DNA from: Candidatus Omnitrophota bacterium
GTDB lineage: Bacteria > Omnitrophota > Omnitrophia > Omnitrophales > Aquincolibacteriaceae
DNA: 64,000 bases
NCBI GenBank assembly: GCA_020632475.1
Contig: JACKFM010000006.1
Location: 1-64,000 of the forward strand
Direction: 5' to 3'
Positions 52,301 to 60,801 of the stretch are shown one piece after another. Each line of letters starts with the position of its first letter. Within the stretch, counting starts at the first letter, position 1. The position numbers were made by a program, and so were the translations under genes. A model generated the notes under the pieces. That model was not told the origin of the DNA. It ran no database searches and saw only the letters and a list, made by a program, of their open reading frames with translations.

Positions 52301-54905
52301 GGATTTGCAGCGGCGTTTTGAGGAAATGGCGATTTTGACGACCCGGGGGCCGTTGACACTGCGAGCACCCGATAATGCACGCGATAAACCGCTGGCGGTC
52401 AATAATGCCGATAAAAAATACGGCATTGAATATTATTTGGAATCCACCGAAGGGCAGGCCATCCTGGGTATTTTCCTTGAAGCGGCGATGCGTGCCCAGA
52501 GTTCTGAGAACGTTCCCCAAAAGCACGAGATTAGAATTTTGTTCCCCATGGATTTTGTTTCGGAAGATATTATGAGTTTTCTGGGCCGTGAGAATTTAAA
52601 AGATTTGACCGAAGATGAACTCGAACGCTTACAAGCGCGCAACCGAGATTTTATTAATATGGCTTTAGAGACTTTTCAGGAGACCCGACAGCGTCTCAGT
52701 ATAGAGTTCCGGCGCATGGAGAATCCGGAAAAAGTTTCTAAACTCGATACGATGAAACGCGGTTTTATGGTGGAATCGCAGGAAGGGCGTGCTCTTTTAG
52801 ATGAAATTATTGAGGCCGGCGATTTTATTAATTACGGGATGAACGATTTAACTCTGAGTATTTTTCGTCAGCTTAATATCTCGCGTGATAACGAAAGTGA
52901 TGCGCAGTACGGAGAACTTCGCCCCGAAGTTTTTAAAGCCGTGCGTGAAGATCTTGAGTATCTTAGAAGACGGGCGAGTACGGGCGACAAAATAGTTCCG
53001 CTTTGTTTTTGCGGAACCTGGCCCGGCATGCCGGAGGCCATTTTGGCCATGAACGGTGAGGTCTCAGAGAAAATCGACTTTAAATTAAGCATTCCCTCGG
53101 TTTTAATCCCGGCCAGTAAACAGCAGGTGCGTTATACCGGGCCGGCCGATAGAGACCTTGGCGTGGATGACCTGGCGCTTAAAACAAATCCCAGACTGCT
53201 GCATGAACGGGCGGCAGAAAAGGTAGAGGCCATTCGCGAGCGTATCCGTCAGACGGAGGAGTATCGTGAAGTTTTAAAAAACCTGGAAGGGCCGGAGATG
53301 CAAAAAGGAGTCAGCGGCGGTATCGAGGGTGATTTTTCACCGGATTCGACCGATGTGACCAGGACGTTCCGGGTCACGCCGGCGTTAGGGATTCATATGA
53401 TGCCGATGATTCTTTTTTTTAAGGCTGTTCAACAACATCCTGCAGTGAAGGTCACTCTAACCCGGTCTTCAGATCAAAACGTATACGAATTTGACGCAGA
53501 AAAAAATCCAGTCGTTAATATGGATCAATATAGCACGGGACCAAACTACGTTTTGGTCCAGATACAGATTCAAGGTGAAGGCGCCGGTCTTGTGATGCAG
53601 GCCGTTCAGAATATTCGTGAAGTTGAAGGGCTTGAAGAAGGCCTTTTTGTTTTTGAAAATCCGGCGCTTAAAGATATTTTTGATTCGTTTGTGAAACCAG
53701 CAGAGAATCCTTTGTTTGAGATGGATGAATTTAATCTTGAACTCGGGAGGGCACGGATCAGTTTTGATATGGGGTTGATCGGCCGCTGGCGCAAGCTTAG
53801 CCAAAACGGGGATGACACCACGGATGACTACCGTAAGGCCAAACGTCATTTTTCGGATATTTACTTTTTAACCCAGACAGACGAGCTTGCAGACTTCAAA
53901 CCCGGGGATACTTATGACCTTGCGCTTACGGGGATTGATGGCGAGTGGGGACTGCGGCTTGTGTCCGTTGACGATGACGGAAATAAAGTTTTCGAGGTTT
54001 TTAAACGTTCGGAATTGCGTTCCGAGGCCCTTTTTGAGCCTGTGCTGGCTGATCTTTTAAGCCGCGGCAGGGTATCGCGTACTGAATTAAGAAAATTTTC
54101 AAATTGGTTGAGTGTCTCCGGTGTTGATGGGTTTGGGCGGAGCGCGTTAAGCTGGCTGAAAAACGACCGGAATCTTTCGCGGCTTTTATGGAATCCTGCA
54201 GATGCCGCTGAAGAGACTGCCCCGGAGCCGATTGTGTCGACGGAACAGATGCAAGTTCAAGCTGATGCGATTTTACAGGCCGTGCGTGAGAATCAAAACC
54301 GGAATTTGTGGATACGGCTTAGTGATCGTGACATCCAAGCTCTTCAGGATCTCAATGAGGATTCCGAGAGCTATCAATTCCTGGAAACTTTGACAACACT
54401 GGCCCGTAACGGACGGACGGTTTCAATCATGACTGCTTCGGATGAGGATCGCAGAAATACCGGTCAGGCCATTGACCGCTTTTTTAATACCGTTTACGGC
54501 CCTGGACATCGCGATCAGTGGCGCCCGTTGCGCGGACGCATCCAAGTCATCAGCCTGAGTGAAATTTCGGCTTATCATGGCACTGCCCACCAAATTGATT
54601 TTGTGACGGATCTGGAAGAAGCTCAGTTGATTAATGCGGCTGAAAACACCGCCGAAGAATTTGAGCGTCTGATTGTCAGTGACTTTGTTCGTGAAAACGG
54701 ACAACTTTCATTCCTCGGAGCATCTCTGCTTGAGAAAACCCGGCTTCTTCTGGAAGCCGCTACGGGTGCTGCCGGTGCGACCGGGCTTTATGCGGAGTCG
54801 GGCACAAGCCGTATTCATTTTGCCGATAGTTCAATCCTGACCGGTATAAGTGATCTGCTAAGTGTTCTTAACCAGGGCAACCGTGCTCTTCTGGCCTCAG
54901 CGTAA
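46386..54905 (+). CDS. Exported mega-protein: Tiki/ChaN-like, KdtA-like, PTS Enzyme I and HPr domains
   Basis: About 2839 residues. ATG 46386 has GAGG 5 nt upstream and begins a signal peptide ending AYAQS (about residue 41). Domains: (1) ChaN/Tiki-like at 75-430 (LLQDAHDVPDAQ with H98; FAGGGFHKAG); (2) Kdo-transferase-like GT-B half at 975-1165 (NTLGELYQFYALNGFALFG, NPFEP); (3) Enzyme I of the PTS at 1558-2255, with phospho-His H1827 (GSPNAHWVEKAR), R1943, R1993, E2130, D2154, R2167 and C2209 all matching the E. coli catalytic set; (4) an HPr-like domain at 2323-2412 with H2337 (GIHMMP). SELR motifs at 610, 1232 and 2542 fall at module borders. The C-terminal 220 residues are unrecognised. 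The function of an exported phosphotransfer protein is unknown. Confidence 0.88.
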   Translation: MTTFPQQLIRKPSQRLFSFLTTLVFCLNQVFITPAPSAYAQSAFQAPVGIRSGTSSVSGVSFASAKVKEMTVPSGLGSIEEIHEASSGYTVILLQDAHDVPDAQKSLEQLVEYFQKEYGIKTVALEGIQGDLDQTLLRHFPDQKKLREVFNTYLGNGEISGAAAASVLSPYETRYTGLEDWDLYQQGISAFLKALSGQSEIQAVIQDKEIELAAQKEKSYSSQAKELDAVLEKWNRDYSSMENLLAFLRSIEIAGAGKYPMIDQMVQLQLKSREAYVGKAVREHAELERKIKSIDGQELMKEIGLYIDEIKNKILITEKERELDRRTEELRSLKKLSDFKLSIDDWRTSKAFWKKTPNLKGLELFLEFYDIAERRDRVFAQKLTALLKESLNKTVLFAGGGFHKAGIAQALKQQNISYVTVLPKIGDLPNEKLYLNHMQGRVSWADYFEVKDGRINLYEAFLRATMDQLLKRTEDLGLRTEQGLSVPSQLAVLKRWRDDLVKSLAAEKRIEQAASYTNYLDEYAKAQLTPEKLNEIRKQWEARLHQVIDQLKILEEKNQLTETNVARLLYSFSTVTYLAAGSFQSGLSIPAWWTGSQERAAVNIEPLRQSELRTVEEFKEAFEHQYDTELDLLASKDFFGAAFFNKEEHFRSFGTGAVAIEMDSDWQVFLTHLRDHADAISALEKILKRDSLGKSVVSSILLDFPGELKNLLEALVQNEDLFDAFADEERGVGIRLLRKLARNNAGHFVTLLEEIFESPEGFRALLNVPDLSQAQLTWLINETAVRGDSEDAEERSERFRLILLSAQQNAYFTSMTDSHEMIGQKLFEQLFEKDKALWTHVWLLLLWDVENFQKGQEILRNKLGTAKMQQLFTEAPDLYVLALIYLGRDAQGLESYVKDDHRVEVSRILQDTGVELGFSLSEPAGYYGLKGFLRMFGLNGERVSYQTRTDANDEAAARILPGLEPLGQKRPAKVSSVVFASNERATISPENAAVIPYFPLKYLADYSVLSQAARDQLRQAMQLPDDRQVIVASYIEGDEEKLFLKAYQALPEDNRPLLIMGSRNQVNDFRAFKGLNYAVRSPGDADGYAGNTPMGKTDVVILNTLGELYQFYALNGFALFGNDRNPFEPVVQGQRILFLATDELAVNGVATRFFESENVAVQITSKPGQTTRGIKAADLAAQMQEMLQASAGQAQTKAADAAIQKFHDELAPDYRLLFSYLIGGRVMERSRSELRSSDEVPAVTEAHELIAQRKRQDALIKLKEEFADDDYIEDFFYSLTENFPLEHLAAETVTPERLARQVAFAYEAVRAYQKDPQKNAKKLFLEPEGIAHTELFIVGKNRDGVRKDVGDAIHAAGMVSESNYARKIMLPATSENPEIEIGIWIFEISKQEEGGQRALSAREQFRVSNQIEKIYQENIRKGQIEAHVRGRASMPNALRRGHVAYLKPFAEKIGINDVVTDIFAGLRGQLTNGKLGAAIKQRREEDWEKFSNTFDDFIAREKGLVEEASPIGGPRDFIEKTLSLSWWAVKKLWNLILRGLARVTGWRRLLKLQLSAPARLPKISLQDREAALAALAYIQALKSETFTASWRPIEGVLPYYGGARSIFEGVAAEHIKTEKQLEAMGDESEKRQARKMKELLNELIRELHSDFRIWGVSSKFREGQYDEAYQRKLLEDEIQRFKTALEKVIGFKVVLNGAGAAQVADDYDQVDNLVIAMANKIVRSMEEDNRVAERAIALSVNPYVQGLRASGIEKQITNAREANRIFLRVLLALREGGVTASDVRVTETGGNKILFARDLDPYQLRDLLEEYPDISAIVTDQGSPNAHWVEKARNRGIPVLILDSTDKTLKDPISEVFTGKEVLLWKNAEGQPEMVVNPGEEVLKAYGVQESKQNALDQMARNHLNEKAVTVDGQEVVFYATADDADEVQKAFENGAEGIGLVRTEYLFGRNNPFLQNYIQNPGPETRRALVEDLQRRFEEMAILTTRGPLTLRAPDNARDKPLAVNNADKKYGIEYYLESTEGQAILGIFLEAAMRAQSSENVPQKHEIRILFPMDFVSEDIMSFLGRENLKDLTEDELERLQARNRDFINMALETFQETRQRLSIEFRRMENPEKVSKLDTMKRGFMVESQEGRALLDEIIEAGDFINYGMNDLTLSIFRQLNISRDNESDAQYGELRPEVFKAVREDLEYLRRRASTGDKIVPLCFCGTWPGMPEAILAMNGEVSEKIDFKLSIPSVLIPASKQQVRYTGPADRDLGVDDLALKTNPRLLHERAAEKVEAIRERIRQTEEYREVLKNLEGPEMQKGVSGGIEGDFSPDSTDVTRTFRVTPALGIHMMPMILFFKAVQQHPAVKVTLTRSSDQNVYEFDAEKNPVVNMDQYSTGPNYVLVQIQIQGEGAGLVMQAVQNIREVEGLEEGLFVFENPALKDIFDSFVKPAENPLFEMDEFNLELGRARISFDMGLIGRWRKLSQNGDDTTDDYRKAKRHFSDIYFLTQTDELADFKPGDTYDLALTGIDGEWGLRLVSVDDDGNKVFEVFKRSELRSEALFEPVLADLLSRGRVSRTELRKFSNWLSVSGVDGFGRSALSWLKNDRNLSRLLWNPADAAEETAPEPIVSTEQMQVQADAILQAVRENQNRNLWIRLSDRDIQALQDLNEDSESYQFLETLTTLARNGRTVSIMTASDEDRRNTGQAIDRFFNTVYGPGHRDQWRPLRGRIQVISLSEISAYHGTAHQIDFVTDLEEAQLINAAENTAEEFERLIVSDFVRENGQLSFLGASLLEKTRLLLEAATGAAGATGLYAESGTSRIHFADSSILTGISDLLSVLNQGNRALLASA
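47799..47828. repeat. Heptamer repeat inside the mega-protein gene
   Basis: Four consecutive units AGGACTG, AGGACTT, AGGACTG, AGGACTG lie within the coding sequence (encoding KRTEDLGLRTEQG). The same heptamer occurs in spacers at 54908-54922 and 63872-63899. Because 7 is not a multiple of 3, copy-number change here would shift the reading frame of a 2839-codon gene. Confidence 0.65.
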
Positions 54906-54907
54906 TG

Positions 54908-54922
54908 AGGACTAAGGACTAA
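54908..54922. repeat. AGGACTA heptamer doublet just after the mega-protein gene
   Basis: Two AGGACTA units follow the stop of the mega-protein gene, then TATGAGGCCTGAG. Together with the hairpin at 54953-54987 they fill the 5' part of the 54906-55218 spacer, which holds no gene I can support. Confidence 0.45.
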
Positions 54923-54952
54923 GCTATGAGGCCTGAGTTCTCGGTTGCACTA

Positions 54953-54987
54953 GAGTCCACATGCGACGGTCCCCCGTCCACGGACTC
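54953..54987. repeat. Nested hairpin in the mega-protein/prfB spacer
   Basis: GAGTCC and GGACTC form an outer stem with GACGG/CCGTC inside it. There is no U-run, so the purpose is unclear; it may be the 3' end of the mega-protein transcript. A further long stem (CCGCC near 55016 with GGCGGG near 55060) follows. Confidence 0.45.
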
Positions 54988-55218
54988 AGTGATTCAATGG
55001 ATTCCTGCTTGTCCGCCGGTTTGTTCGATGAGGGAGCGAAGTTGGGAGTTTTGACGTAGGCGGGTCTCATTTCACCCAGTCCCTCGTCTCCCAGTCGCCC
55101 CGTCTGTTTTTTCCGCTCTTCACTATTTAGCGCTTTCCTGATAAACTACCTCCTTTCCCAAGGGCTATTAAAGACATAACCCATTTGCCTCACAGGACTT
55201 ATTCATGGAGACCGTATT

Positions 55219-56329
55219 ATGCAGGAAAAAATAGATGATCTCGTCGAAAAGCTGAACCGGATCAGGGAAAAGCTTTTGGAGATCAGGGGGTATCTTTGAC
55301 GTCGAAAACCGTCAAAAAGAGATTGAAACCCTGAATCAGAAAATGGCAGCTCCCGGTTTTTGGGACAGACCCAAAGAGGCGCAGGAGACCGTTGATCAGC
55401 TAAAGGGGCTTAAAAGACTGGTTGATCCCTGGCAAAAAAGTTTTAATACGGTCAATGATCTCAACGAACTGGTTCAGCTTTTAGATGAAAACCAGGCCGA
55501 TTCTCTGCAGGATCTTGAAAAAGAAACTGCGCAGCTTGAAAAAGAAGTGGATCAGCTTGAGTTTCAGAGACTGCTTTCGGACCCGCTGGATAAAAATAAT
55601 GCTATTTTCAGCATCAATGCCGGGGCGGGGGGAACCGAGTCCTGTGATTGGGCGTCCATGCTTTTAAGGATGTATACCCGCTGGGCTGAAGAACATGGCT
55701 ACGGCGTTGAAACAATCGACTGGCTGGCCGGTGAAGAGGCCGGAGTTAAAAGTGTCACGCTTGTGATCAAGGGGCCTTATGCCTATGGGTATTTGAAAGC
55801 CGAGCGCGGAGTGCACAGGCTGGTGCGCATTTCTCCGTTTGATGCCAATAAAAGAAGGCATACATCCTTTGCATCCGTGGATGTGATTTCTGAAGTTGAA
55901 GATGCACCCGAAATCGAGATTCGTGATGTGGACATCCGTGTCGATACCTACCGGGCAGGCGGGGCCGGCGGACAGCATGTCAATAAAACCGAAAGTGCGG
56001 TCCGGATTACGCATCTTGAAACCGGGCTTGTGGCCCAGTGCCAGAATGAAAGATCTCAGTTTCAAAACAAACAGGTGGCTTTGAAAATTCTCAAGGCACG
56101 TTTGTATGAAAAATTTTTACGTGACCGTGAAGAGGAGATGAAGGGGCGTTACGGCGAAAAAAAGGAAATCGCCTGGGGTTCTCAGATCCGCTCCTATGTT
56201 TTTCATCCCTATAGCATGGTCAAAGATTTGCGTACGGATGTCGAGACCTCCAATGTTCAGGCGGTGATGGACGGGGATATTGACGAATTTATTGAGGGTT
56301 ATCTCAAAATGAGTGCAGGTAAAAAATAG
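55219..56329 (+). CDS. prfB: Peptide chain release factor 2, with programmed +1 frameshift
   Basis: RF2 (about 369 residues) recognises UGA and UAA. The frame starting at ATG 55219 reads 26 codons and meets TGA at 55297-55299, preceded by CTT. The rest of the protein continues in the +1 frame from GAC at 55298. SPFDANKRRHTSF (the RF2 stop-recognition region) and the GGQ hydrolysis motif in AGGAGGQHVNKTESAVRITH are present. This is the classical prfB autoregulatory frameshift and not a sequence error. GGAG lies 8 nt before the ATG. Confidence 0.96.
55285..55300 (+). promoter_or_regulatory. Programmed +1 frameshift site of prfB
   Basis: AGGGGG, then TAT, then CTT TGA C: an internal Shine-Dalgarno-like sequence 3 nt before the CTT shift codon, followed by a UGA in poor context. 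Scarce RF2 slows reading of UGA, so the ribosome slips forward and makes more RF2. Confidence 0.95.
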
Positions 56330-56485
56330 ACAACAGACGGGGAGACTTGGAGAAGGGGTGACAGGGGGATTGTGTAGGAAGGTCAGAAAGTCAAAAGCCC
56401 TCTGTGGCTCAGAATAAAGACTTTTAGCCCTTGAGATTTTAGCCTTTTTACTCAGTAAAATAACTGAGCCTTTTAACTTAGTGAC

Positions 56486-56566
56486 CTAGTACTGCGCGAC
56501 AATTAATTTTATGGGTTCGCAGTACTGTACCGTCTACCCATAAAATTAAATGTCAGACGGTACTAG
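56486..56566. repeat. 81-bp palindromic element with complementary loops before secA
   Basis: The sequence folds as two adjacent hairpins: one closed by AGTACTGCG/CGCAGTACT, the other by GTACCGTCT/AGACGGTAC. Their loops contain TAATTTTATGGGT and ACCCATAAAATTA, which are perfect complements. CTAGTAC and GTACTAG bound the element. TAGTGAC precedes it, and the same TAGTGAC overlaps and follows its right end, like a target-site duplication. It sits in the 56330-56625 spacer, which otherwise holds heptamer-like tracts and no gene. It could be a MITE-like insertion or a structured RNA. Confidence 0.65.
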
Positions 56567-56625
56567 TGACAAGTGACTTTTTCTTTGAGTCACGAGAGAC
56601 TAGCGACGAAACAGGAGTCATTGAA

Positions 56626-59223
56626 ATGTTTAATGCAGTCTTGAAGAAAATTTTTGGAACACAAAATACGCGTACACTGAATAAAATGTGGCCGACTGTT
56701 CATCGTGTCAATGAGCTGGAAGCCTCGTTTGAAAAGTTGTCTAATGAAGAATTAAAAGCCAAAACGGCGGAATTCAAAAAACGCCTTGCTGACGGACAGA
56801 CGCTCGATGATATCCTGCCCGAGGCCTTTGCCGCCGTGCGCGAAGCGTCTAAGCGCACCACCAAGATGCGTCATTTTGATGTGCAGATTCTGGGCGGGAT
56901 TGTTCTTCACCGCGGAAGTATTGCCGAAATGTCAACCGGTGAAGGAAAGACGCTGGTTGCGACACTCCCCGTTTATTTGAATGCGCTTGAGGGCAAAGGC
57001 GTGCATGTTGTGACGGTTAATGATTATCTGGCCAGCCGCGATTGTCAGTGGATGGGACCTATTTATGAGGCCCTCGGTTTGGCGGTCGGCGCGATTCAGC
57101 ATGATATGGAACCCGAGGAGCGTAAGGCTGCCTATGCCTGCGATATTACCTATGGGACTAATAATGAATACGGCTTTGATTATCTGCGCGATAATATGGT
57201 CGTCAATCTGAATCAACGCGTGCAGCGTCCGTTGCATTACGCGATTGTCGACGAAGTGGATTCGATTCTGATTGATGAGGCACGCACGCCGCTGATTATT
57301 TCGGGTCCGGCCGAAGATTCGACCGACAAGTATTATCAAGTTGACCGCATTATTCCCAAACTCGAAGCCGAGAAAGATTACAAACTGGATGAAAAAGCCC
57401 ATACCGTGACGTTGACCGAAGACGGTGTGCGGCACTGTGAGTCTCTTCTGGGCGTTGAGAATCTTTATGAGAATACCCAGATCGACCTGATTCATCATAT
57501 TAACCAGGGGTTGCGTGCTCACGTGCTTTTTGACCGTGATACGGATTATGTCGTTAAGGATGACGAGGTGATCATTGTTGATGAGTTTACGGGCCGTCTG
57601 ATGCCCGGCCGCCGGTTTTCAGACGGTTTACATCAGGCGCTTGAGGCTAAGGAGAAAGTGAACATCCGACGCGAAAACCAGACGCTTGCGACCGTGACGT
57701 TTCAGAATTATTTTAGGATGTACAAGAAAATCGGAGGCATGACCGGCACGGCGGCCACTGAGGCCGTAGAATTTGATAATATTTATAAGCTGGATGTGGT
57801 GGTGATGCCGACCAACCGGCCCTGTGTTCGCGATGATTTATCCGACGGTGTTTTTCGTACGGTACGGGAAAAATTCAATGCTGTGGTCGAAGAGATTATT
57901 ATTCAGCATAAGGCCGGGCGTCCGGTGCTGGTGGGAACGATTTCAATCGAGAAGTCGGAATATTTGAGCAGGCTGCTTAAAAATAAAAATTTACCGCATT
58001 CGGTTTTGAACGCTAAATATCATGAACAGGAAGCTGAGATTATCAGCCGTGCCGGGCAGGGCGGGACCATTACGATCGCCACCAATATGGCCGGCCGCGG
58101 AACAGATATCGTGCTCGGAGAAGGGGTGCGCGAAAAAGGCGGGCTTTTTGTGATCGGTACCGAACGCCATGAATCGCGCCGTATCGACAATCAGCTGCGC
58201 GGACGCTGCGGACGCCAGGGGGATCCGGGTTCGACCAAATTCTACCTTTCGCTTGAAGATGACCTGATGCGTATTTTCGGATCGGACAAAATTTCGGGCA
58301 TTATGCAGCGTCTGGGGATGGAAGAAGGAGAAGAAATTCAGCATGGTCTGGTCAATAAGGCCATAGAGACAGCTCAGAAGAGGGTTGAATCGCGTAACTT
58401 TGAAATCCGCAAGCATTTGCTGGAATATGATGATGTGATGAACCGTCAGCGTGAGTTGATTTATGCCGAGCGTGATCGTGTCCTAAACGGTGACAAGGTA
58501 AAAGAACACATTTTGGAGATGACCGAAGATGTTGTCGAGGATTTACTTGGTCTACATGTCCATCCTGACATGCATGCCGAAGACCGCAAGACGAAGGAGC
58601 TGTCCGATGCCCTTCGCCTAAAGTTTGGAGGAGATTTTAAAGCCGTGGTCGACGAGCGGCAGGATGATTTGGACGATTTACGTGAGGGTATTCTTGAACT
58701 TATCCGGCTACAGTATGAAGAACGAGAGAATCGGTTTACACCTGAAAAAATGCAGTTTTTGGCTGGGTATATTTTGCTGCAGGTCATCGACTCTAAATGG
58801 AAAGACCATTTGCATATCCTGGATAATCTCAAAGAGGGAATCGGCTTGCGTGCTTATGGGCAGCGTGATCCTCTGGTCGAATATAAAAATGAAGCCTTTC
58901 AGTTTTTTGAAACCATGGTGGGTAGCATTAAAGATGAAACCGTGGATCTTATCTTTCGCGTTCAGGCGGTTAAAGATGAACAAATGGCCAGTGTTTTTTC
59001 TTCTTCACAGGCAAAGTTTGAACATCCGGAATCCGGCGGAATGAATGCGCCTTCATTGCAACAGGAACCCGCCGGTCCCGGCCGTGGCGCCGGTTCGATG
59101 CAGGGAGTTCCCGGCGGCCACACCGCAGCCGCCCCGGTTCACCGCGAAGAACCCAAGGTCGGGCGTAATGATCCCTGTCCATGCGGCAGCGGTAAGAAAT
59201 ATAAAAAGTGCCACGGGACTTAA
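56626..59223 (+). CDS. secA: Preprotein translocase ATPase SecA
   Basis: 865 residues. ATG 56626 ([14 protein letters not shown]) has AGGAG 8 nt upstream; a longer frame from 56566 runs into the palindrome region. Motifs: [20 protein letters not shown] (Walker A), [21 protein letters not shown] ([18 protein letters not shown]), [21 protein letters not shown] (DEAD), [30 protein letters not shown] and a C-terminal zinc motif [13 protein letters not shown]. It drives proteins through SecYEG. lnt lies downstream after about 24 nt. Confidence 0.97.
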   Translation: MFNAVLKKIFGTQNTRTLNKMWPTVHRVNELEASFEKLSNEELKAKTAEFKKRLADGQTLDDILPEAFAAVREASKRTTKMRHFDVQILGGIVLHRGSIAEMSTGEGKTLVATLPVYLNALEGKGVHVVTVNDYLASRDCQWMGPIYEALGLAVGAIQHDMEPEERKAAYACDITYGTNNEYGFDYLRDNMVVNLNQRVQRPLHYAIVDEVDSILIDEARTPLIISGPAEDSTDKYYQVDRIIPKLEAEKDYKLDEKAHTVTLTEDGVRHCESLLGVENLYENTQIDLIHHINQGLRAHVLFDRDTDYVVKDDEVIIVDEFTGRLMPGRRFSDGLHQALEAKEKVNIRRENQTLATVTFQNYFRMYKKIGGMTGTAATEAVEFDNIYKLDVVVMPTNRPCVRDDLSDGVFRTVREKFNAVVEEIIIQHKAGRPVLVGTISIEKSEYLSRLLKNKNLPHSVLNAKYHEQEAEIISRAGQGGTITIATNMAGRGTDIVLGEGVREKGGLFVIGTERHESRRIDNQLRGRCGRQGDPGSTKFYLSLEDDLMRIFGSDKISGIMQRLGMEEGEEIQHGLVNKAIETAQKRVESRNFEIRKHLLEYDDVMNRQRELIYAERDRVLNGDKVKEHILEMTEDVVEDLLGLHVHPDMHAEDRKTKELSDALRLKFGGDFKAVVDERQDDLDDLREGILELIRLQYEERENRFTPEKMQFLAGYILLQVIDSKWKDHLHILDNLKEGIGLRAYGQRDPLVEYKNEAFQFFETMVGSIKDETVDLIFRVQAVKDEQMASVFSSSQAKFEHPESGGMNAPSLQQEPAGPGRGAGSMQGVPGGHTAAAPVHREEPKVGRNDPCPCGSGKKYKKCHGT

Positions 59224-59231
59224 AATCGCGG

Positions 59232-59263
59232 CGTGAAGAGTGAATAGTGAATAGTGAAAAGTC
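59232..59263. repeat. Heptamer repeat spanning the lnt start
   Basis: CGTGAAG, AGTGAAT, AGTGAAT, AGTGAAA and AGTC follow each other without a break. The presumed GTG start of lnt (59247) lies within a unit. Unit gain or loss would change the distance between the RBS region and the start. Confidence 0.55.
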
Positions 59264-60797
59264 TCATAGCCGTTCTGCAGGATTAAAAATTAATCTGCCG
59301 TTGTTGGCCGTCCTTTCCGGAATTTTACTTCTCCTTTGTTTTCCTAGGTTTTCAGCTATCTATCTGGTATGGATTGCGCTGATTCCTTTTCTGTATGCCG
59401 TTCGCCGTGCCCAAAATTTATCTCAAGCCGTGCGCTTGGGTTTTATTTTCGGCCTTACGTTTTTTCTTCCCGGATTGTCCTGGCTGACTCATGTGAGTGC
59501 TTTCGGCTGGATTTTTATGGCCCTGTTTTCGTCTTTATTCCTGATGCTCGCCGCCACGGCGTTTTATCTGGGGCGCTATATCGAAAATGTCTTTTTGAAA
59601 ATTCTATGGACGGCCGTCTCCTGGAGCGCGGTTGAACTCATGCGCGCTCAGATACCGGTTTTTGGACTGGGATGGAACCTTCTGGCTTATTCGCAGGCAG
59701 GACAGCCGGTAGTACGAATGGCGGCTAACACCGTAGGGGCTTATGGCCTTGGTTTTGTGATTGTCTTCATCAATGCGGCTTTGTATGAAGGGGTGATTCT
59801 TTTTAAAAAGTCACGTTTACGGGCTGTGGCGGTCTGCTTATCGGCCGTCTTTGTGAGCGGATTACTGATTGCACACGGAATTTATCACCGCGCACATAAG
59901 GGGGATTTGCAGGGAAATCTGCGGGTTGCTTTAATTCAAAGTAATATTGCCGAAGAAATTAAATGGGTTCCGGAAGCCAAGGAGCGGATCCTGGAAATGC
60001 ATTCCACACTGATGAAGCTTGCGGCGCTCCATTCGCCGGATTTAATGGTTTGGCCCGAAGCCTCGTTTCCGGGTTATTTTAATCTGGATCAAAGTGCTGC
60101 CAGAATTCAGCAGCAGATAGAAACCCTTCATACCCCCACAATCATCGGAGCGCCGCATTATGAAAGCGCTAAGGTTTATTACAATAGCGCTTATCTGGTC
60201 AATGAACAGGGGGATATCGAAGACCGCTATGACAAAATTTATCTCGTGCCGTTTGGCGAATATGTGCCTCTTGGCCCGTTGCTGGGCTGGCTGCAACCGA
60301 TAGCCGATGCCTACGGTGTCGGGGATTTTACGCATGGAAAAGAATTTAAGGTTTTTAGGACAAAAGAAGAGGTCCCTTTTTCGGTCATGATTTGTTTTGA
60401 GGATGTCTTCCCTTATATGGCGAGAAAATTTACCGAAAAAGGCGCACGGATGCTGGTGTTGATTACGAATGATGCCTGGTTCGGTCCGACGGCACTGCCG
60501 TATCAGCATTTGCAACAGTCGGTTTTTAGAGCCATTGAGAATGGAGTTCCGGTTGTGCGCGCGGCTAATACGGGAGTTTCGGCATTTATCTCTGCGCAGG
60601 GAGAAGTCTATGGGCGGGTTGAAAAAGACGGTCAAGATACGTTTATTGCCGCGCAGCGGACAGACAATGTTGAAATTCGAAATGCCATGACATTATACCG
60701 GCTTTTCGGATACCGACTGGCCTATCTCAACCTGGCCGTCTTTGTTATAATAATGGCCTTTCTGATCTTTCGGTTTCGCAAAGATTTCAACGCTTAG
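59247..60797 (+). CDS. lnt: Apolipoprotein N-acyltransferase
   Basis: 516 residues. The N-terminal half has about six membrane helices (from residue 14); the C-terminal half is a nitrilase-type catalytic domain with the triad E in VWPEASFPGY, K in DKIYLVPFGEYVPLG, and C in MICFEDVFPY. Lnt adds the third acyl chain to lipoproteins in the inner membrane, as in most Gram-negative bacteria, matching the lipoprotein genes here. The start GTG 59247 is uncertain; it lies in heptamer repeats and has no clean RBS. Confidence 0.94.
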   Translation: MNSEKSHSRSAGLKINLPLLAVLSGILLLLCFPRFSAIYLVWIALIPFLYAVRRAQNLSQAVRLGFIFGLTFFLPGLSWLTHVSAFGWIFMALFSSLFLMLAATAFYLGRYIENVFLKILWTAVSWSAVELMRAQIPVFGLGWNLLAYSQAGQPVVRMAANTVGAYGLGFVIVFINAALYEGVILFKKSRLRAVAVCLSAVFVSGLLIAHGIYHRAHKGDLQGNLRVALIQSNIAEEIKWVPEAKERILEMHSTLMKLAALHSPDLMVWPEASFPGYFNLDQSAARIQQQIETLHTPTIIGAPHYESAKVYYNSAYLVNEQGDIEDRYDKIYLVPFGEYVPLGPLLGWLQPIADAYGVGDFTHGKEFKVFRTKEEVPFSVMICFEDVFPYMARKFTEKGARMLVLITNDAWFGPTALPYQHLQQSVFRAIENGVPVVRAANTGVSAFISAQGEVYGRVEKDGQDTFIAAQRTDNVEIRNAMTLYRLFGYRLAYLNLAVFVIIMAFLIFRFRKDFNA

Positions 60798-60801
60798 CAA
60801 A

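Noticed and set aside
54906..55218. tRNA or other structured RNA gene in the spacer
   Set aside because: The visible stems do not make a cloverleaf, and no tRNA consensus (TTC-loop, CCA-side pairing) is seen.
55219..56329. prfB as a frameshifted pseudogene
   Set aside because: The break is the known programmed frameshift site with an SD-like AGGGGG and CTT TGA C, and the rest of RF2 is intact.
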